This document shows positions 7,683 to 17,456 of a DNA stretch of 64,000 nucleotides, piece by piece. Each line of letters begins with the position of its first letter. Position 1 is the stretch's first letter. The notes under the pieces are model-generated. The model did not search any database and was not told the DNA's origin. It saw only the letters and a program-made list of their open reading frames with translations. A program made the translations under genes and the position numbers. Source of the DNA: Stieleria maiorica (lineage in GTDB: Bacteria; Planctomycetota; Planctomycetia; Pirellulales; Pirellulaceae); NCBI RefSeq assembly GCF_008035925.1, contig NZ_CP036264.1, forward strand, positions 8,160,343-8,224,342, read 5' to 3'.

Positions 7683-10600
7683 CTAAAATCGAATCGGTTT
7701 GGGCAACCAGTCACGCAGTCGGTCAGCCACACTTTCCCGTTTTTGGGGGGGGGGTGACGTGATGCGGGAGTTGCTTGCTTCGTCCGCCGGGACCGCCCCG
7801 GTTTGTTTTACTACGCCGGCAACCGGCGGAGGGTTTCGGTCGGTCGATCGCGGCGATGGGGTCGGCCGCATCGCGGATCGTGCCATCAGGTCCCGTGACC
7901 AGTCATTATTGAGCAGTCCGGCCGCAGGTTTCAAGTTTCCTCGCTGAAGACCCTGAATCGCCAGGAACGCGTTTTCCTGCAGCGCGGTGCGTTCTGCTTC
8001 GGTGGGAAAATGGTCGTGCAGATGGATGTCGTCGATCCAAAGTTTACCCGGCGACAGGCTATCGATCGTCAACCGCACGGATTCCATCTGGTCCCGATGG
8101 ATCTGATCGGCCTCCAGGACCAGGTGCCTGGGTTGCCAGTGTCCGTCACAGGGGACGTCGAATTCGGTCGAAAAACGCACGGGTTTTCGCAACCGATTTC
8201 CTTCCAAGGAAACGCGTACGCGGTGACGTGGTGGTTCGTTCGGCGGCGGCTCCGTTGCTGTCGACTTCAGCACGTTGGTCGCGGCCGGGTTGGCGTCCGC
8301 CGTTCGCTTGCCGGCGCGAACCGAAAGAGAAACGGCCATGCGCCCCGAGGCCGGCACGGGAATCGGTTCGCTGACCAACCAGATGCGACCTGCCGATGCC
8401 GTGTCGGATGTCATTCGGATCGAGTGGCTGCCCTCGATCGATTCGGTGGAGTCGAGCGTGACGGCGTCGGATGGGAATTGAGTGTGCATCCAGCCGACGA
8501 TGCCGACTTGTCCTTGGATCTCGAAGCCGCCATTGGTCAATTCGTTGTAGTCTTCCGGCGAGGCGAGCGTGCCGATTTTGCCGACAACCGCGCTGACATG
8601 TCCTTTCAATCGCTGGAGCGTTTGATCGCCGCCCACCATGCTGCCGTACCACCCGGCCAGCGATACCGGTTCTGATTCGCCGCGCACCTGCAGCCTCACG
8701 ATTGAGGTCGGCGCGAGCGTCAACAAACGCGAGTCGGAGGCACCGGTCGGCCGAAGAATCGCATTCGGATCGTCGGCGCAGAGAAGGCTGCAGTCGGCGA
8801 TCCGTTCGTTGGAAAACCGCAATTTGACTTGGCTTGTCCAAGGAGCGGTGTTGATCACGGTCAGATCGATCGACGAAGCTTGATCGGGTGACCGGTTGTG
8901 TGATGCTTCGGAAACCAAGACGTGGACGTAGTCCGATTCGGAATTCGACGCGGACCGAACCGGTCGGGCATCCGCTGCGATTGCCCGGCAGTGGTTCATC
9001 GTTTGGCGAAAGGACCGATTGAGTGCAAAGGGCAATTCGACCGTCCGGATCGAAAGGACCCGAGACCCTTCGTGCACACAGGACTCTAGAAAACGAGCCG
9101 GCGAGGTCAACGAGGATTGACCGCCGATCAACAGGTGCGGACGCGACTGTCGGTCCACATTCTCCATCGAGACCGATCGGTGGCCATGTGTCAAACGCGG
9201 CTGCACCCGCAGCCCGCCCGGCGCGGTCCAGGATTCGATTGCTGTTGTGATCGTCTTGACGATCCAAGTCGGCTTGGCGGGGGCGGATGCGTCCGCGGGC
9301 TGGCCGCCGGCGATGAAATCCCATTGGTGAAGATCGATCGGAACGGAGACGTTGTCGTAGCCACACCAGGCGGCGTGAGTGGCCAGCCGTGATGTCGCCT
9401 TCCAAAGGGAAAACATCAACACTGTGGACTGTGCGTACCCGCCTTGAGACAGCTGGTCCGCGTGGTCGGAGGTCAGGTGGGAGAGCCAGCCCGTGGATTC
9501 GACCCAAAACGCGACTTGGCGTGTCGGTGGGGCCGTTTGGGGCGCGGATCGGTCGACATCCTGTTCGGCCAGCACCAGCGATTCGACCGAAAGGGGGTGG
9601 TCAGAAGAGTCGTTGGTGATTCTGACGAACTCATTGTCCCGATGGGCATAGTGCAGAATCTGTTGGGTGATGACGGCCGCATCGTCTTCCGAGGAAACAT
9701 CCATCGGACGTCCCAGTTGCACCGAGAGTGAATCGGTGACCGGATCAAAGTCTGGACGGTTGGCGAATTCGATGCGGACGGTTTTCGGAGGCGACGGGGC
9801 TTTCGGTTCGGTCAGCGTGAGGGACAACTGATATGGCTGGTGGACGTTCAAATCGCTCAGCAGCCCGATCCAGGATTCACCCGGGCCGATCGTGTGCGGC
9901 TCGTTCCCCGAGGCGGCACGGCGCGGCGTGAAAGGCAGCGACTCGCTCACCCGCTTGACTTTGGGGACCAGTTGGGTCGCCCCGTTGGGCATCCACCCCA
10001 GCGGTTGCCAGTCCGACGGATCCAACGGCCGGATCGGTCCCCGTTGCCGCCATTGAAGGGGAGCGATGGCGGGGCCGGATTGCGCTGCAGATTCCGTGGG
10101 TTCGCCGAGGTCTTGAAAGACCATCCACGGTGTTTGCACCGACGCGAGTTCATTTTCCGATCCGGTCAGGCGTGACCAGATGCGATCGGTTTTTTCGCTC
10201 AAGCGGCAACGGATTTCATAAACGCCGGCGATGCGGGGTGAAGACGCCGCGATCGCGATCGCCGTCGAATCGCCCGACGCATCGAGTCGCAGATCAGTTT
10301 GTTCGCGACCGACCATGACGCCGTCATCGACGCGAATCAATTCATAGCTCAACACCAAGTCGCGGTCGGCATGTTGCGGCAACGCCCGGATTCTGACCGA
10401 AAGTTGGCATCCGTCGTCGGCACCCACCAAGGGCCAGGCGGGGTTGGCCGAGCGGAATTCGAAGGGGCGTGTGGAGCTGTCCAGACGCGCCCCAGCGTTT
10501 TCAGCGGCGACTGCTGCGGCGCTGGCGACCGGCGATTCGGGCTCCGGCATCGATTCGGCCCGCATCGCCATCGGATCTGGCGGTGTTTGGGCTGGGCACC

Positions 10601-10718
10601 TTGTGGCAGTGCCCGGCGCGACGATCACGATTGCAACAACCGTGATTGCAACGACCGCTCGGGGGGCGAACGTGGCGCGGCGAGGCACTGGAGGACGTCC
10701 GTGTCCGATCATGACCAT
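7683..10718 (-). CDS. Large exported protein with carbohydrate-binding-like module
   Basis: A 1,011-residue protein. A signal or anchor helix (residues 20-37, RAVVAITVVAIVIVAPGTAT) is followed by a Pro/Ala/Glu-rich linker and a long beta-rich region without recognisable catalytic motifs. Near residues 720-870 there is LTNGGFEIQGQVGIVGWMHT ... SIEGSHSIRMTSD, the pattern of a CBM4/9-like jelly-roll (galactose-binding-like) module, ending in a strand resembling LWIDDIHLHD. It is probably an envelope or secreted polysaccharide-interacting protein. Upstream member of the two-gene operon with the 6846-7667 gene. ATGs at 10712 and 10718 are both possible starts. Confidence 0.75.
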   Translation of the reverse strand: MVMIGHGRPPVPRRATFAPRAVVAITVVAIVIVAPGTATRCPAQTPPDPMAMRAESMPEPESPVASAAAVAAENAGARLDSSTRPFEFRSANPAWPLVGADDGCQLSVRIRALPQHADRDLVLSYELIRVDDGVMVGREQTDLRLDASGDSTAIAIAASSPRIAGVYEIRCRLSEKTDRIWSRLTGSENELASVQTPWMVFQDLGEPTESAAQSGPAIAPLQWRQRGPIRPLDPSDWQPLGWMPNGATQLVPKVKRVSESLPFTPRRAASGNEPHTIGPGESWIGLLSDLNVHQPYQLSLTLTEPKAPSPPKTVRIEFANRPDFDPVTDSLSVQLGRPMDVSSEDDAAVITQQILHYAHRDNEFVRITNDSSDHPLSVESLVLAEQDVDRSAPQTAPPTRQVAFWVESTGWLSHLTSDHADQLSQGGYAQSTVLMFSLWKATSRLATHAAWCGYDNVSVPIDLHQWDFIAGGQPADASAPAKPTWIVKTITTAIESWTAPGGLRVQPRLTHGHRSVSMENVDRQSRPHLLIGGQSSLTSPARFLESCVHEGSRVLSIRTVELPFALNRSFRQTMNHCRAIAADARPVRSASNSESDYVHVLVSEASHNRSPDQASSIDLTVINTAPWTSQVKLRFSNERIADCSLLCADDPNAILRPTGASDSRLLTLAPTSIVRLQVRGESEPVSLAGWYGSMVGGDQTLQRLKGHVSAVVGKIGTLASPEDYNELTNGGFEIQGQVGIVGWMHTQFPSDAVTLDSTESIEGSHSIRMTSDTASAGRIWLVSEPIPVPASGRMAVSLSVRAGKRTADANPAATNVLKSTATEPPPNEPPRHRVRVSLEGNRLRKPVRFSTEFDVPCDGHWQPRHLVLEADQIHRDQMESVRLTIDSLSPGKLWIDDIHLHDHFPTEAERTALQENAFLAIQGLQRGNLKPAAGLLNNDWSRDLMARSAMRPTPSPRSTDRNPPPVAGVVKQTGAVPADEASNSRITSPPPQKRESVADRLRDWLPKPIRF

Positions 10719-10757
10719 TGGGAGACGTGAGAGTCGAAAAGGAAGGCTTTTCGGAGA

Positions 10758-11843
10758 CTAGCTCGTTTCAACCTTGCCCGGCAAGACGAATCGATCACGA
10801 ATCCACTCGGCCGCCGTATCAAGCGTTTCGTCGGCGTCGCGAATCTGATACCCCAGTTCCGCCTCCGCGCGTCGACTGGAATACCAATGGTATTGGCTGC
10901 TCATCGCGACGCCGGCGCTATTGACATCGGGTTCCACGCCGGTGACGCGGCCCCAGAAATCTCCGGCCAGCCCCGCCAGGTACTCCATCCCGGGCCCGGC
11001 CGCGCGGATCGGCGGTCGTGTGCCCATCCGTTTGGCCATCTCGGTCCACAGTTTCTTGTACGTCCAGTTGTGACCGGCGAGGATGAACTCGCGTCCGTTG
11101 GGTGAATCCGACTGCAGTGCCGCGATCACGCCTGCGGCGACATCGCGTGAATCACACAGGCTGCAACCGCCCGAGGGGGCGATCGGTTTCCACCCCGTCC
11201 CGACCTCCAGCATCATCCGGCCGCTGCTGGGTTTCCAATCCCAAGGTCCGAGCATGAACCCCGGATGGAGGATCACGGTTTGGAGTCCGTCCGCGATGCA
11301 GCGGCGAACCAGTTCCAGGGAGGCGCGTTTGCTTCGGACGTAGGCGCACTGCACTTGTCCACCGGCGTGGTCCAAGGGAGTCGTTTCATCGGCGATCGTC
11401 TGCGGCGACCCCAGCGCGATGGCGTTGACCGTGCCGACGTAGGCGAGTTTCTTTGCGTGGCGAATGCAGGATTGGATGATGCGTCGCGTGCTTTCGCAAT
11501 TGACCCACATCGACTCATCGATTTTTTTCCAGCCCAGATGGATCATTGCCGCGGCGTGAACGACACCATCGGACTGTGCGATCGCGCGATCGACCGGGTC
11601 GTCCGGGGCGGGAGCGTCGTTTGATCGCCCCGCATCGGGCCCATCCGCATCGGGCCCATCCGCATCGGGCCCATCTGCATCCGGAACGAGCCGGCCGTGA
11701 ACCAGGGTGACGTCTAAGCCGGCAAACACATCGGCCTCGGGCTCGCTGCGGACGAAAGCGCTCACCTCATGCCCGCGTTCTCTGAGCGTGCGGATCACGG
11801 TGTTTCCGAGCAACCCGGTCCCACCGGTGACAAAGACTCGCAT
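10758..11843 (-). CDS. NAD(P)-dependent epimerase/dehydratase (extended SDR)
   Basis: A 361-residue Rossmann-fold oxidoreductase. The nucleotide-binding motif VTGGTGLLG (residues 5-13) follows directly on the start ATG, DGVVHAAA is the NNAG-equivalent strand, and the active-site pair is in AYVRSKRASLE (YxxxK). The segment VILHPGFMLGPWDW and the overall layout resemble dihydroflavonol-4-reductase-like and hopanoid-associated (HpnA-like) SDRs; the substrate is unknown. Odd feature: a perfect in-frame 15-base tandem repeat inserts (DADGP)n, an acidic low-complexity loop, at residues 56-70. Divergent from the rpe operon. Confidence 0.85.
   Translation of the reverse strand: MRVFVTGGTGLLGNTVIRTLRERGHEVSAFVRSEPEADVFAGLDVTLVHGRLVPDADGPDADGPDADGPDAGRSNDAPAPDDPVDRAIAQSDGVVHAAAMIHLGWKKIDESMWVNCESTRRIIQSCIRHAKKLAYVGTVNAIALGSPQTIADETTPLDHAGGQVQCAYVRSKRASLELVRRCIADGLQTVILHPGFMLGPWDWKPSSGRMMLEVGTGWKPIAPSGGCSLCDSRDVAAGVIAALQSDSPNGREFILAGHNWTYKKLWTEMAKRMGTRPPIRAAGPGMEYLAGLAGDFWGRVTGVEPDVNSAGVAMSSQYHWYSSRRAEAELGYQIRDADETLDTAAEWIRDRFVLPGKVETS
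11632..11676. repeat. 15-base in-frame tandem repeat in SDR gene
   Basis: Three copies of GCATCGGGCCCATCC (the third ends in T) at 11632-11646, 11647-11661 and 11662-11676. The period is a multiple of three and on the reverse strand encodes a DADGP-type loop, so copy-number change would keep the frame open. Confidence 0.85.
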
Positions 11844-12295
11844 GGTGTAGTTTCGCAGCTGGGGGGCGGAATAATCTTTCGGTTGATCGGACGTTTTCGC
11901 CAGCGGTTGAGATCCTATCGCGGCATTGGGAAGATTTTCGGGCTTTCGGGGCGTCGAGTCGAATGTTTTTTAAGGTGAATTTAAGTCCCATTAGGGGCGT
12001 CCCGGAATCGCACGTGACGCGAAATACTGGGAAAAACGGAGCGGGTTTCGGCCATTTTGGTGGGCCGGCCGGAGACAGTCGAATTGACAACTGGCCAGTG
12101 TTTTGACCACCCTGTCGCTCACAAATTTGGAGCAGATCGAACGTGAAACCCTGCGGGGGTTCGCGGCAGCGATGGAGGCCACCGAGCCGGTGGCGTTCCT
12201 GGAGCGGATCGAGGCGATGGTCTCGGTCGTGTCCAGGCCCCGGGAAACTCGGGCCAACGCGGTGTCTGCTCGTCCGAATCTGATGAGAGAACTGC
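11844..12295. other. Divergent intergenic region upstream of rpe
   Basis: A 452-base gap between divergent genes. The half next to the SDR gene has an AT-rich stretch (TTTTTTAAGGTGAATTTAA near 11967), a plausible promoter zone though no clean -35/-10 pair is evident. The half next to rpe contains the possible small reading frame 12103-12315. Nothing else was recognised. Confidence 0.4.
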
Positions 12296-12315
12296 ATGTC
12301 GCAAGACAAGCTTGA
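12103..12315 (+). CDS. Possible small protein upstream of rpe
   Basis: A 70-codon frame with a TTG start, reading MTTLSLTNLEQIERETLRGF and then GFAAAMEATEPVAFLERIEA, rich in amphipathic-helix patterns and with G/C-ending codons over most of its length, as in real genes here. Its stop lies 20 bases inside rpe, which would couple it to rpe. There is no clear ribosome-binding site and no recognised family, so this could be chance coding in a high-GC leader. Confidence 0.3.
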   Translation: MTTLSLTNLEQIERETLRGFAAAMEATEPVAFLERIEAMVSVVSRPRETRANAVSARPNLMRELHVARQA

Positions 12316-12985
12316 ACTGATACGCAATGCGGGACCGAGTGTCTTGCCGAGTCTGCTGTTGTGTGACTTTGGCGACTTAAAGACCGAACTGGCACTTCTC
12401 GAGGATGCCGGAACGCAGGTGTTGCATTTGGATGTGATGGACGGACATTTCGTGCCGAATCTGACCTACGGCATGCCGATCGTCGAAGGGATCCGCCGCC
12501 ACAGTGAGCTTCCGATGGACGTTCACTTGATGATCAGCGATCCGCTGCAATTCGCACGGCCGATGGTCGATGCGGGGGCGGATCTGCTGACGTTTCACGT
12601 CGAAGCGGTGGAGGATGCGGGGGCGGTCGCGCGTGAGATCCGCTCGATGGGCGTGGGGGCCGGCGTGGCGTTGAACCCGGGCACGGACCTGTCGGCGCTG
12701 GACGGCTGCCTGGACGACGTGGATTTGGTGTTGGTCATGAGTGTCGATGCGGGGTTCGGCGGACAGGCCTTTAACCCGGTGGCACTTGAGAAACTCGCGT
12801 CGTTGAAGCAGTCCCACCCGGACCTGTTGCTGGAAATCGATGGGGGCATCAACCTGCAGACCATCGCGGCAGCCAGGGCGGCCGGTTGTGACCTGTTCGT
12901 CGTCGGTTCGGGGATCTTCAAGCAGGACGATTATGCGTCGGCGATCGCGGCGCTCGATGACGCGATCGCAGGAGCCGTCTCATGA
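12296..12985 (+). CDS. rpe: Ribulose-phosphate 3-epimerase
   Basis: Interconverts D-ribulose 5-phosphate and D-xylulose 5-phosphate in the pentose phosphate pathway (cytoplasm). The 229-residue TIM barrel carries all family signatures: PSLLLCDFGDL, LHLDVMDGHFVPNLTYG (metal His and catalytic Asp), DVHLMI, MSVDAGFGGQAF, LEIDGGIN (second catalytic Asp) and VVGSGIF for phosphate binding. The MSVDAGFGGQ segment differs slightly from the common MSVNPGFGGQ. GAGAG just upstream can serve as ribosome-binding site. The stop overlaps the following gene's start by four bases (ATGA), so the two are translated together. Confidence 0.95.
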   Translation: MSQDKLELIRNAGPSVLPSLLLCDFGDLKTELALLEDAGTQVLHLDVMDGHFVPNLTYGMPIVEGIRRHSELPMDVHLMISDPLQFARPMVDAGADLLTFHVEAVEDAGAVAREIRSMGVGAGVALNPGTDLSALDGCLDDVDLVLVMSVDAGFGGQAFNPVALEKLASLKQSHPDLLLEIDGGINLQTIAAARAAGCDLFVVGSGIFKQDDYASAIAALDDAIAGAVS

Positions 12986-13575
12986 TTCGTTCGGCAACAT
13001 TGACACGGGTGTTATTGATACGCCCCGGTGCGACTGATTTTGATGACCAGGGCCGCATGAAGGGCAGCCTGGACATGCCGCTCAGCAGCCGCGGCGCCGA
13101 GCAGGCGGCCGACCTGGCCAGGGAACTGGCTGGCGTGAGCGTCAAAACGATCTATTCCTCGCCCTGCGAATCGGCTCGCGAGACCGCCAAACGGCTCGCC
13201 GATGAGCAGCGGGCGGCCGGACGCGAAGTCAAGGTCAAGGTCATCGACGCGTTCAAGAACCTGGATCACGGCTTGTGGCACGGCAAGTTGATCGACGAGG
13301 TGCGACGCAATCATCCCAAGGTTTACCGCCAAGGCGCCGAAAACCCCGATGATTTCTGTCCGCCCGGCGGCGAGCCCGTCGCCGTGGCCAAGGCCCGCGT
13401 CGACAAGGCGCTGCGCAAGTGCGTGAAAAAAGGCCGCGACCAAGTTGTCGCGATGGTGATCCCCGAACCGTTGGCCTCGGTCGTTCAGTGCCTGTTAAGC
13501 GGCAAGGATTTGGCCAGCGTCTGGAAAAGCGAGACCGACTCGGCATCCTGGTCGATGATCGAGACCGAGTTGTAG
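12982..13575 (+). CDS. Histidine-phosphatase (PGM-like) fold protein, probably catalytically dead
   Basis: A 197-residue protein with the phosphoglycerate-mutase-like layout: VLLIRPGATDFDDQGRMKGS, LSSRGAEQAADLARELAG, IYSSPCESARETAKRLA, DHGLWHGK, PPGGEP. The catalytic RHG is RPG (residues 14-16), the SPLxRA arginine is Ser, the WEG glutamate is His, and the second catalytic histidine strand (usual SHGGVIR) reads IPEPLASVV. With both histidines gone, the phospho-enzyme mechanism cannot operate. It probably keeps ligand-binding or scaffold use. The start overlaps the rpe stop (ATGA), which points to a role tied to Rpe or pentose phosphates; this is inference. Confidence 0.85.
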   Translation: MIRSATLTRVLLIRPGATDFDDQGRMKGSLDMPLSSRGAEQAADLARELAGVSVKTIYSSPCESARETAKRLADEQRAAGREVKVKVIDAFKNLDHGLWHGKLIDEVRRNHPKVYRQGAENPDDFCPPGGEPVAVAKARVDKALRKCVKKGRDQVVAMVIPEPLASVVQCLLSGKDLASVWKSETDSASWSMIETEL

Positions 13576-13668
13576 CGGGACATCGTCGCCGTCCTCTCCG
13601 AGGTCGGCGCGGAGCAACGCTCCGCGTTTCGGGTACGCCGAGTTCGGAGAACACGGCGACATTCCGAT

Positions 13669-15564
13669 TCACTCTTGCGGCGACGCGTCCGAGTCCGTTT
13701 GGTCGTCATCGGCAGCGGATTCTTCTGCGACCTTCGGATTCCCCTCCTCAGGCTCTGAATCGTCCGCCGTGGATTCATCCGCCTGTGATTCGTCGGACTC
13801 CGTTTCCTTTTCCTCTGGCTTTGAATCCTCTGAATCGGCTTTGGGTTCCGTCGATGATTCCTTCGACTCCTCCGACGATTCTTCCGCAGCTGGCTGTTCG
13901 CTCGCTTCGGATTTCATTTCTTTGGCGGCTTCAGCCTCGCGTCGACGCTCTTCTTCCTCGAGCTCCTTTTGGCGTTTTGCGGCCAGTTCGGCTTGTTCCT
14001 CGCGGAACCGTTCGTAGCTTTCCGGTCCGGTTCGTCCCAGGCCTTGCTGCATCATTTCGGCAAATGCGAGCAGCGGGAAGTCCTCGGGAAGCTCTTCGGA
14101 GTCGATCATGATCATGTAGCGTCGGATCGACGCGTACAGGTCTTCGGCCGAATCATCGATCGTCAGGACAGGATAGTCTTCGAAGATCTCGTACCAGATC
14201 TGAAACGCTTCCAGATAGAGTTTGATGGCCAAGTCGACCTCGGCCTCGCGGTTGGCTTTTTCCGCGTCATAGATCAACTTCCGCGCCTTGACCGTTCGTT
14301 CTTCTTGTTCGGCCATCGACAGGCTTTCCCAATAGACGTAGTTGATCTGCTTGCGCAGACCATCGGTCTTTTGGATCCGGTCGTTCAGGTCTTCCAATTC
14401 GTCCAGGATCTGTAGCGCGGGCAACTGTTTCTCCGCGGGCAGGCGTTGGGTGACCTCATCCGGGTTGGGTTCGATTGCCAGCAGGATGTTGGGCATCGCC
14501 TGCTTGCCGGCCTCGGTGCGATCCTCCGGATTTTTTTCGTAGACGTTTCGCATGTCGATCGGCAGGGCATCGATCTTTTCTTGTTTCATGTCCAAATAGA
14601 CGTCTCCGGCAAGCTCACGAAAGCGGTCCATGATCTCGCCGCGTTCGTTTAACAGGTCCGCCAGAGAGCCCAGTTTGACGGTGAATCGGGCGAGCGTCGG
14701 GATACTCCGTTTTCCGAATCGGTCCCAATTCTCCGAGGCTTTGGTCCAGGCGCTGATGGCGCGTTGATCCAGGACGCCTTCGTTTTCGATCGCTTCGGCG
14801 TGTTTGATGGACCACTTGGGCCCGGTTTCATAGAAGTTGATCGGGGTTTGACGACGGATGGCGACGCCGGCGTCGACGACGTCATAGCCGTGGTTCAACC
14901 AGAGGCGTCCGACGAGCCAGTTGTCGGGTTTTTGGAACGGGCCGAGCGCTTCGCTGCTGTCGACCGCGATCCCTTCGTTGGCCAACGAATCGTGCAGCAC
15001 CGTGTCGTCGGCGAACAGGCGTCGGAATTGCCGTTTTTCGTCGGACATCCCGATTTTCTGGCCGTAGAACCAACCGGTGTACCAAATCAACCGCGGCGCC
15101 TTGCGATTTTGGCGGACGCCACGCGTCAGGAACTCGGTGCCTTCGCGGACCATTTCGTAGCGTTGGCGATAGTCGTCAAATTCGACCGAAACGTTGTAGG
15201 CCAAGTTATGCGCCTGGTGCTCCCAGACTTTGTCGTAATGGGGCTGCAGCAGGGCGATGTTGTTGAGCGCCGCCTTCAGACGGTCCCATTCGTGCAGCAC
15301 ACGGTACTTGTGCGCTTTTTCCCACAGCAGGGTCGCCGCGACGCCACGCAGGCCCAACGACGCGAGTTTCATCGTCTCGCTGGCCGGGCTGATCTCACCG
15401 AGGTCGCTTTCGGCGATGCCATATTGCTGGCGCATCGTTGCCAGCTGCCCGCCCGAATCGGGCGTTCCATCGGAGGGCTGCCCCAACAAGTAAAGCGGGA
15501 CCAGGGTCGCCACAAGGATCACCAAGTAAATGATCTTGCGACGAAAAGCAGTCGACTGATTCAT
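13669..15564 (-). CDS. Membrane-anchored protein of ABC operon with acidic tail
   Basis: A 631-residue protein with one N-terminal membrane helix (residues 10-28, IIYLVILVATLVPLYLLG). A large helical domain follows with TPR-like helix pairs (for example LGLRGVAATLLWEKAHKYRV and LTRGVRQNRKAPRLIWYTGW), then a coiled coil rich in Glu/Lys/Arg (about 530-555) and a disordered tail of about 90 residues dominated by Glu, Ser and Asp. Family not recognised by name. Its ATG overlaps the stop of the permease gene by four bases, so it is the last gene of the ABC operon and likely works with the transporter, perhaps as an extracytoplasmic partner. Confidence 0.75.
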   Translation of the reverse strand: MNQSTAFRRKIIYLVILVATLVPLYLLGQPSDGTPDSGGQLATMRQQYGIAESDLGEISPASETMKLASLGLRGVAATLLWEKAHKYRVLHEWDRLKAALNNIALLQPHYDKVWEHQAHNLAYNVSVEFDDYRQRYEMVREGTEFLTRGVRQNRKAPRLIWYTGWFYGQKIGMSDEKRQFRRLFADDTVLHDSLANEGIAVDSSEALGPFQKPDNWLVGRLWLNHGYDVVDAGVAIRRQTPINFYETGPKWSIKHAEAIENEGVLDQRAISAWTKASENWDRFGKRSIPTLARFTVKLGSLADLLNERGEIMDRFRELAGDVYLDMKQEKIDALPIDMRNVYEKNPEDRTEAGKQAMPNILLAIEPNPDEVTQRLPAEKQLPALQILDELEDLNDRIQKTDGLRKQINYVYWESLSMAEQEERTVKARKLIYDAEKANREAEVDLAIKLYLEAFQIWYEIFEDYPVLTIDDSAEDLYASIRRYMIMIDSEELPEDFPLLAFAEMMQQGLGRTGPESYERFREEQAELAAKRQKELEEEERRREAEAAKEMKSEASEQPAAEESSEESKESSTEPKADSEDSKPEEKETESDESQADESTADDSEPEEGNPKVAEESAADDDQTDSDASPQE

Positions 15565-17456
15565 GCCGCGATCTCACGAGCTTTCAAAAAGAAGTAACTG
15601 ATCAAAAATGCCAACAGGCAATAGCCGAGTGTCGCCACCGAATGGCGCGCCAGCACGGCGTTGAAAATATCGATTCCGCTGGCGGCATACTCCGCCGTGG
15701 AGACCATTCGCGGCAGGTTCGGCAATGCCGTTGCGACGGCGTCCATCGTGTAGACGATCACCGCGTCGGCCGATTTGATCAACGTGTTGGCGACACCTTC
15801 GACGTCCAACTGCGTGGTCATCGCGTCTTGTTTGACCAGACGCACCAGCGACTCGATCGGTCCGCCGCCGCGTTCGATGTTGGAATCGATGAAGTGCCGC
15901 GTGTCGTAGATGCTTTCGGCAGAAAAACCGAGCAGCACGCAGACGGCGGTTGCCACCATCGCGACCGGCCCGCTCAAAAACGTGCTGAACATCACACCGA
16001 ACGCGATGATCATCGTCATCTGCAACCAGATCGATCCGTACGCCTTGGTCAAGTTCCATGCAAAACTCGACTCGGCCGGACGCAGGTACAAACCGCTCTT
16101 GGTCACCCCCAGGTACTGGCTGCTGTCGAGGCACTTCAGCAAGACCTGCATGCGACCGTCTTCGGTCACCACGTGGTCAAAGATGTTGCGCGTTTCGACT
16201 TCGCCGGTTTCCTTGTTCAACCATTCAAAGGTCAGCGGCAATTCCCGTTCATCGATCTGGTACTCCTCCACCGTGAACTGTTTGGGAGTGAGTGAGAATC
16301 CGGTGTCGGGGTTTTTGAAGGTCAACGATCCGCGGATGCCCGATTCGATGTCTCCTTTGAACGAGCGATACGCTCGGATCGACAGGTCAAAGGGAATCTT
16401 GTCCGGGAAACGTTGCCGCGTCACGTTGTCGAAGGTGAACTCCGCCATCCCCAGCGTCCCGCCTTCGATGTAAGAGTGTTCGAGTTTGCGGTTGCCTTTG
16501 GCGACACCGATCAGACGAGAAATCCCTGCCGAACCGTAGCCGCCGGCCAGCCGTTCGGCTCCGACGTCGATACCCGATTCTTTCGGATCGCCGTTGCGAT
16601 CGTAAAACTGGATTTCACCGTAGGAGGGAATCCGGGCGCGAAGTTGACCGGTGGGTGGGCCGATCGTAAAGCTGCCGTCGTCGTTGCGCGTGACGACGTG
16701 CCGGTGTCCGCGGACGAAGTTGGTCAGGCCTTGGGTTTCACCGGGTTCGATGGTGAACGTGTGCGAGTGTTTTCGCACGCGGTCGGTTTTGCCGACGATG
16801 CGGCCGTCGATCTCGTCCGCTTCGACGACCTCATAATGCGTGTGGTCAAGTCCGCGGTCGACGAAGATGTAACTGGCCAATCCCATCGGGATCAGCATCA
16901 CCGTGCCGACGGCGACAAAGCCCAGCATGCGACCGAGCACGATTTCGGTGGCGCGAACCGGCTTGGTCACGATGGTGTAGATCGTGCGGTTTTCGATGTC
17001 TTGTGGCAACGAGAACGCGCTGATGAACAACGCCAACGCGAGCACCAGGTAATTGGTCGCGGTGAGCACAAAGCTGATGTACAGCCGCGCCGGGTCGTCG
17101 CTTTCGGGGTTCAGGAACCAGCCGGCCAACAGCAAGATGACCACGAACAGGCCGACGACGAATAGCACGCGGCGGCGGATCGCTTCCTTGAACGCCAGTC
17201 GCGCCAGCGCCACGATCCGGCTGGGGCTGGTCCCGGGCAGATCGGTTCGTAGCAGGTCGCGGATCGCACGCGCGACCGCGTAAAAGCCTTCGCCGGGACC
17301 GTAACGGGCCGCGGAGATCACGTAGCCGACCAGCAAACCCAGCACGATCGACAGGACGATCAGCACCACGCCCTGCAGGAACGCACTCTCTAAAAACGCT
17401 CCGGGCCGGAACAGCCATTCGGAGAACGTCCAGAAATCATCTGGTTGCAAATTCAT
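15561..17456 (-). CDS. ABC-2-type transporter permease with large inserted domain
   Basis: A 631-residue permease. An N-terminal helix (about 28-50), then helices at 95-115, 128-150 and 178-200, with the ABC-2 motif [22 protein letters not shown] between them. A soluble insertion of about 280 residues (about 205-480) separates these from the C-terminal helices (about 492-520 and 605-625). The start of the insertion is His-rich: [24 protein letters not shown]. The gene overlaps the ATPase stop (ATGA at 17453) and the downstream gene's start, giving tight coupling. It forms the membrane channel of an exporter whose substrate is unknown. Confidence 0.88.
   Translation of the reverse strand: MNLQPDDFWTFSEWLFRPGAFLESAFLQGVVLIVLSIVLGLLVGYVISAARYGPGEGFYAVARAIRDLLRTDLPGTSPSRIVALARLAFKEAIRRRVLFVVGLFVVILLLAGWFLNPESDDPARLYISFVLTATNYLVLALALFISAFSLPQDIENRTIYTIVTKPVRATEIVLGRMLGFVAVGTVMLIPMGLASYIFVDRGLDHTHYEVVEADEIDGRIVGKTDRVRKHSHTFTIEPGETQGLTNFVRGHRHVVTRNDDGSFTIGPPTGQLRARIPSYGEIQFYDRNGDPKESGIDVGAERLAGGYGSAGISRLIGVAKGNRKLEHSYIEGGTLGMAEFTFDNVTRQRFPDKIPFDLSIRAYRSFKGDIESGIRGSLTFKNPDTGFSLTPKQFTVEEYQIDERELPLTFEWLNKETGEVETRNIFDHVVTEDGRMQVLLKCLDSSQYLGVTKSGLYLRPAESSFAWNLTKAYGSIWLQMTMIIAFGVMFSTFLSGPVAMVATAVCVLLGFSAESIYDTRHFIDSNIERGGGPIESLVRLVKQDAMTTQLDVEGVANTLIKSADAVIVYTMDAVATALPNLPRMVSTAEYAASGIDIFNAVLARHSVATLGYCLLAFLISYFFLKAREIAA

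Noticed and set aside
8146-9507. 453-codon reverse-strand frame
   Set aside because: A shadow in another frame of the 1,011-residue gene at 7683-10718, whose frame has the signal peptide and module structure.
11767-12395. Reverse-strand frames covering the start of the SDR gene and rpe
   Set aside because: They overlap two well-supported genes and show no recognisable protein features.
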